The translations under genes were made by a program, and so were the position numbers. A stretch of 46,946 nucleotides of DNA, from positions 40 through 46,985 of the forward strand of contig NZ_LMMT01000025.1 of NCBI RefSeq assembly GCF_001422365.1, given 5' to 3'. Each line of letters starts with the position of its first letter. The stretch's first letter is position 1. The notes below the pieces were generated by a model. The model was given only the letters and a program-made list of their open reading frames with translations, was not told the origin of the DNA and did not search any database. The stretch comes from Pseudorhodoferax sp. Leaf265 (GTDB taxonomy: Bacteria > Pseudomonadota > Gammaproteobacteria > Burkholderiales > Burkholderiaceae_C). Positions 44,924 through 46,946 of this stretch are shown here, in pieces.

Positions 44924-45900
44924 AGGTCCAAGGTCAGGAGGTCGGATACAGAGCGCGAACAGCACAGCGCGATGTTGCTGGCTCGCTCGGACTCAGCGAG
45001 GCACATGTCCTTGTGGGCTGGGTGGCCCTCGAGATAGGGTGTGACGCACGAGCCGCAGATCCCCTGCTCGCAAACTGTGTCCACAGGGACTCCCGCGCTC
45101 TGCAGGACGTGGGCGATCGTCTGGTTGTGCGGGACCGCGAGCGTCATGTTCCTGCGCGCGAGATGGACATTGAAGCTCCGCGCGGTGGGTTCTGCTGTGG
45201 TGAGCGGTACCGGCGCCGAAACAGCCGGCGCCTGGAAATACTCGAAGTGCACCCGGTCCGGGGACCAATGTTTGGTCGCTTGCTGCACCCCCTCCATGAA
45301 CCCGGCCGGGCCGCAAAAGTAGACATGGCAACCCAGCGGCGAGCGTTCGATCAGGTCTGCTGGCCGAACTGGCTCCGCCTCGTCATCCAGATGGACGGAT
45401 ACGCAGTGGCGCCAAGCGGAATTCTCCAGAATGGTGCGCAGCGGGAGCGACTCCCTGGTGCGCGCGAACACTGCCAGGGTGAACTGGCGCCCAACTTGGT
45501 GCAGCTGGTGTGCCATGGCCACCAGAGGTGTGATGCCAATGCCGCCGCCGAGCAGCAGGGCGTGGCATGCCGTGTCCGACAGGGCGAAGACGTTGCGCGG
45601 CGCGCTGATCTGGAGCTCGCAGCCCACTCGAAGCTCGTGAATGGCGGCAGAGCCGCCACGGCCTGACGCTTCGCACTTAACGGCGATCTCGTAGCACGAC
45701 GGCGCAGCGCTCGGTACGCCGCACAGAGAGTAAGCACGGACCAGGCCGTTCGGCAGGTAGACATTGATATGGGCGCCTGCCTCCCATGCATGCAAAGGCC
45801 GACCATCCAGGCCCTCGAACTGGAAGCGGTGTACATGCGGCGTTTCCCACGAAACACGGGTGAGCCGGATGGGCGTTCTGGAATCGGATGAAGTTGTCAC
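44920..45900 (-). CDS. Phthalate dioxygenase reductase/VanB-type flavin and 2Fe-2S reductase
   Basis: The 326-residue protein has an FMN-binding domain with RAYSLCGVP (about 55-63), an NAD-binding domain with ALLLGGGIGITPLVAMA, and a C-terminal plant-type ferredoxin with CEQGICGSC (Cys277, Cys282, Cys285) and CCSRS (Cys313). This order is that of PDR/VanB. It passes electrons from NAD(P)H to a Rieske oxygenase, but no oxygenase gene is seen in the window. It is the first gene of the operon, 16 bp from the palindrome at 45916-45950. Its partner may be encoded elsewhere, or it may serve the FAD oxidase or another acceptor. Confidence 0.92.
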   Translation of the reverse strand: MTTSSDSRTPIRLTRVSWETPHVHRFQFEGLDGRPLHAWEAGAHINVYLPNGLVRAYSLCGVPSAAPSCYEIAVKCEASGRGGSAAIHELRVGCELQISAPRNVFALSDTACHALLLGGGIGITPLVAMAHQLHQVGRQFTLAVFARTRESLPLRTILENSAWRHCVSVHLDDEAEPVRPADLIERSPLGCHVYFCGPAGFMEGVQQATKHWSPDRVHFEYFQAPAVSAPVPLTTAEPTARSFNVHLARRNMTLAVPHNQTIAHVLQSAGVPVDTVCEQGICGSCVTPYLEGHPAHKDMCLAESERASNIALCCSRSVSDLLTLDL

Positions 45901-45915
45901 AGCGAACAGTGCACC

Positions 45916-45950
45916 AATTTGACCAATCGATCTGATCGAATGGTCAAATT
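45916..45950. promoter_or_regulatory. 35-bp palindromic operator with RutR-type half-sites
   Basis: Left arm AATTTGACCAATCGATC (45916-45932), centre T (45933) and right arm GATCGAATGGTCAAATT (45934-45950) are reverse complements except for one base. TTGACCA and TGGTCAA are the half-sites of the E. coli RutR consensus TTGACCAnnTGGTCAA, but here they are 15 bp apart. It lies between the TetR stop and the reductase start. On the minus strand TTGACC could also serve as a -35 element, so a bound regulator would block the operon promoter. Confidence 0.8.
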
Positions 45951-45991
45951 AAGCACGTGCTATGCCAACTACGGCGGCGCGCCGCGGAAAT

Positions 45992-46675
45992 TCAGCGGTT
46001 GGGTTTCAATCCGCAGCCCATGAGGATCAAGCTACAGAGTTCCTGGGCAATACGCTCGCGGTCCGCATGCAAGCCCCCCGGACCGTGGTCGAGCAACACC
46101 CTCACCTGCGGCGCGAAATCGGCGTAGTGCTGGGTTGTCGCCCAGATGTGCATCAGCAGCAGTCGCGCATCGAGCGGTCGCATGAGGCCCTGCGTGATCC
46201 ACCCTTCGATTGCGTCGATCTTGCCCTGCGTCCACGCCCGCGTTTGCGGCCAGAACTGAGACAGGTTCTCACCGCCATCTAACATTTCCCGGGTGAAGAT
46301 TCGAGAGATGTCGGGATGGTCGAAGGCGTGGTCCAGCTTTTGCCGAATATACTTTTCGAGCACGGCGGCCGGGCTGCCCAGGTCAAGGTCAAACGCTTGG
46401 ACGACCTTCCACTCGTGCAATACATGCATCAGAAGGTCGCAGTAAAGCTGCTCTTTTCCGGCAATGTAGTAGTGGAGTTGCGGTTTGGTCAGACCAGCCC
46501 GTTCGGCAATTCCCTGGGTCGACGCTCCCTTCAGTCCGTGCAGACTGAACTCGATGATCGCCGCTTCCTGGATGTTTGCCATGATGCGTTCTCGTCCCAC
46601 CCGTGCGCGAGCCGGGTTCACGGTGACAGGCGTGCGAGTTGGTTTGAAGTGGCTGTTGTCGGTAGCGTTGACCAT
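45992..46675 (-). CDS. TetR-family regulator, RutR-like
   Basis: The 227-residue protein has a TetR helix-turn-helix at about 30-75: IQEAAIIEFSLHGLKGAST, GIAERAGLTKPQLHYYIAGKE and QLYCDLL. Its C-terminal part (MRPLDARLLLMHIWATTQHYADF) resembles the RutR/YcdC ligand domain, which in E. coli binds uracil. It is encoded on the same strand upstream of the operon, and the RutR-like palindrome lies between them. I infer that it represses the operon until a pyrimidine-like or cyclic-amide inducer is present. Its own start region has no clear operator. The first about 30 residues are basic and variable. Confidence 0.88.
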   Translation of the reverse strand: MVNATDNSHFKPTRTPVTVNPARARVGRERIMANIQEAAIIEFSLHGLKGASTQGIAERAGLTKPQLHYYIAGKEQLYCDLLMHVLHEWKVVQAFDLDLGSPAAVLEKYIRQKLDHAFDHPDISRIFTREMLDGGENLSQFWPQTRAWTQGKIDAIEGWITQGLMRPLDARLLLMHIWATTQHYADFAPQVRVLLDHGPGGLHADRERIAQELCSLILMGCGLKPNR

Positions 46676-46946
46676 TGATGTGCGTAGGGTGTGAACGCAT
46701 CACTGTTGCGAATACCTTCTTGCTGCGATTGTCACCTGGGAGTGTGCGAGATGCCGCCGCGAGGTGTTCGGCTTCAAATTGCGCCTTGGCAGCTTCGTCG
46801 ACACGCCCTCCCAACGTTTGCTGGCGATTGCGCGCAAACGGCTGCTGGTGATGTTGCCCCCGTATTCCCGGTCCCGCCCTATTCGCAATAAAGCGCCTGG
46901 TCGGCTGCGGTGGCCTGCTGCCGCCTGAACTCCCGAGGCGAACGCA
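46676..46946. other. Window-edge region without recognised gene
   Basis: A minus-strand frame from about 46888 to 46700 and another through 46814 are open, but neither resembles a known protein. Upstream parts would lie outside the window. Nothing further can be supported. Confidence 0.4.

Noticed and set aside
46676-46946. A gene at the right edge
   Set aside because: Two overlapping minus-strand frames have no family likeness, and the upstream part is outside the window.

Overview
The window is chromosomal DNA from a high-GC Gram-negative bacterium, most likely a betaproteobacterium of the order Burkholderiales and probably the family Comamonadaceae. The evidence is the lptD-surA-rsmA block next to amgK, two Bug-type (TctC) solute receptors without membrane partners, a branched-chain-type ABC operon with a CoA ligase, and a malonate decarboxylase operon. 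This placement is inferred from gene content; no rRNA or tRNA is visible.

Layout. 1-390: a 99-bp tandem duplication. 391-3751 (minus): a frameshifted DsbA/HCCA-isomerase-like remnant, an AraC regulator, a crotonase-fold protein lacking the usual catalytic glutamates, and a Bug receptor. 3914-4144: a small DUF2061 membrane protein. 4113-11169 (minus): a GntR/FadR-type regulator, then livKHMGF and an acyl-CoA ligase, a tightly overlapping acid uptake and activation operon. 11523-15168 (plus): NADP-malic enzyme, then a secreted RNase Sa-like ribonuclease and its barstar inhibitor. 15168-19662 (minus): lptD-surA-rsmA, for outer-membrane assembly and rRNA methylation. 19783-22804 (plus): amgK, rsmE and an MFS transporter. 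22814-24895: a truncated CheW-like gene, a GNAT gene with a nonsense codon, an AhpD-like protein and a YidB-like protein. 24956-26422: an M20 peptidase.

26491-35212 (minus) is a malonate use operon in the order matC-mdcA-mdcC-mdcD-Bug-mdcE-mdcG-mdcB-mdcH. It covers uptake, CoA-type acyl transfer, carrier protein, the two decarboxylase subunits, prosthetic-group synthesis and attachment, and malonyl loading. A Bug receptor gene lies between the two decarboxylase subunit genes. A large lipoprotein alpha/beta hydrolase follows upstream (35416-37614).

38044-46675 (minus) is the most interesting region. It is a self-contained operon of eight genes: a PDR/VanB-type reductase, a cytosine-deaminase-like amidohydrolase, a creatininase-family amidase, a taurine/nitrate/pyrimidine-type ABC importer, an FAD-linked oxidase and a RidA-like protein. 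Upstream is a RutR-like TetR regulator. Between regulator and operon lies a 35-bp near-perfect palindrome whose outer arms carry TTGACCA/TGGTCAA, the half-sites known for RutR. I infer an undescribed pathway for a cyclic amide or N-heterocycle, distinct from the Rut pathway because RutA and RutB are absent. The base composition of this region looks less GC-rich than the rest, which would fit an acquired island.
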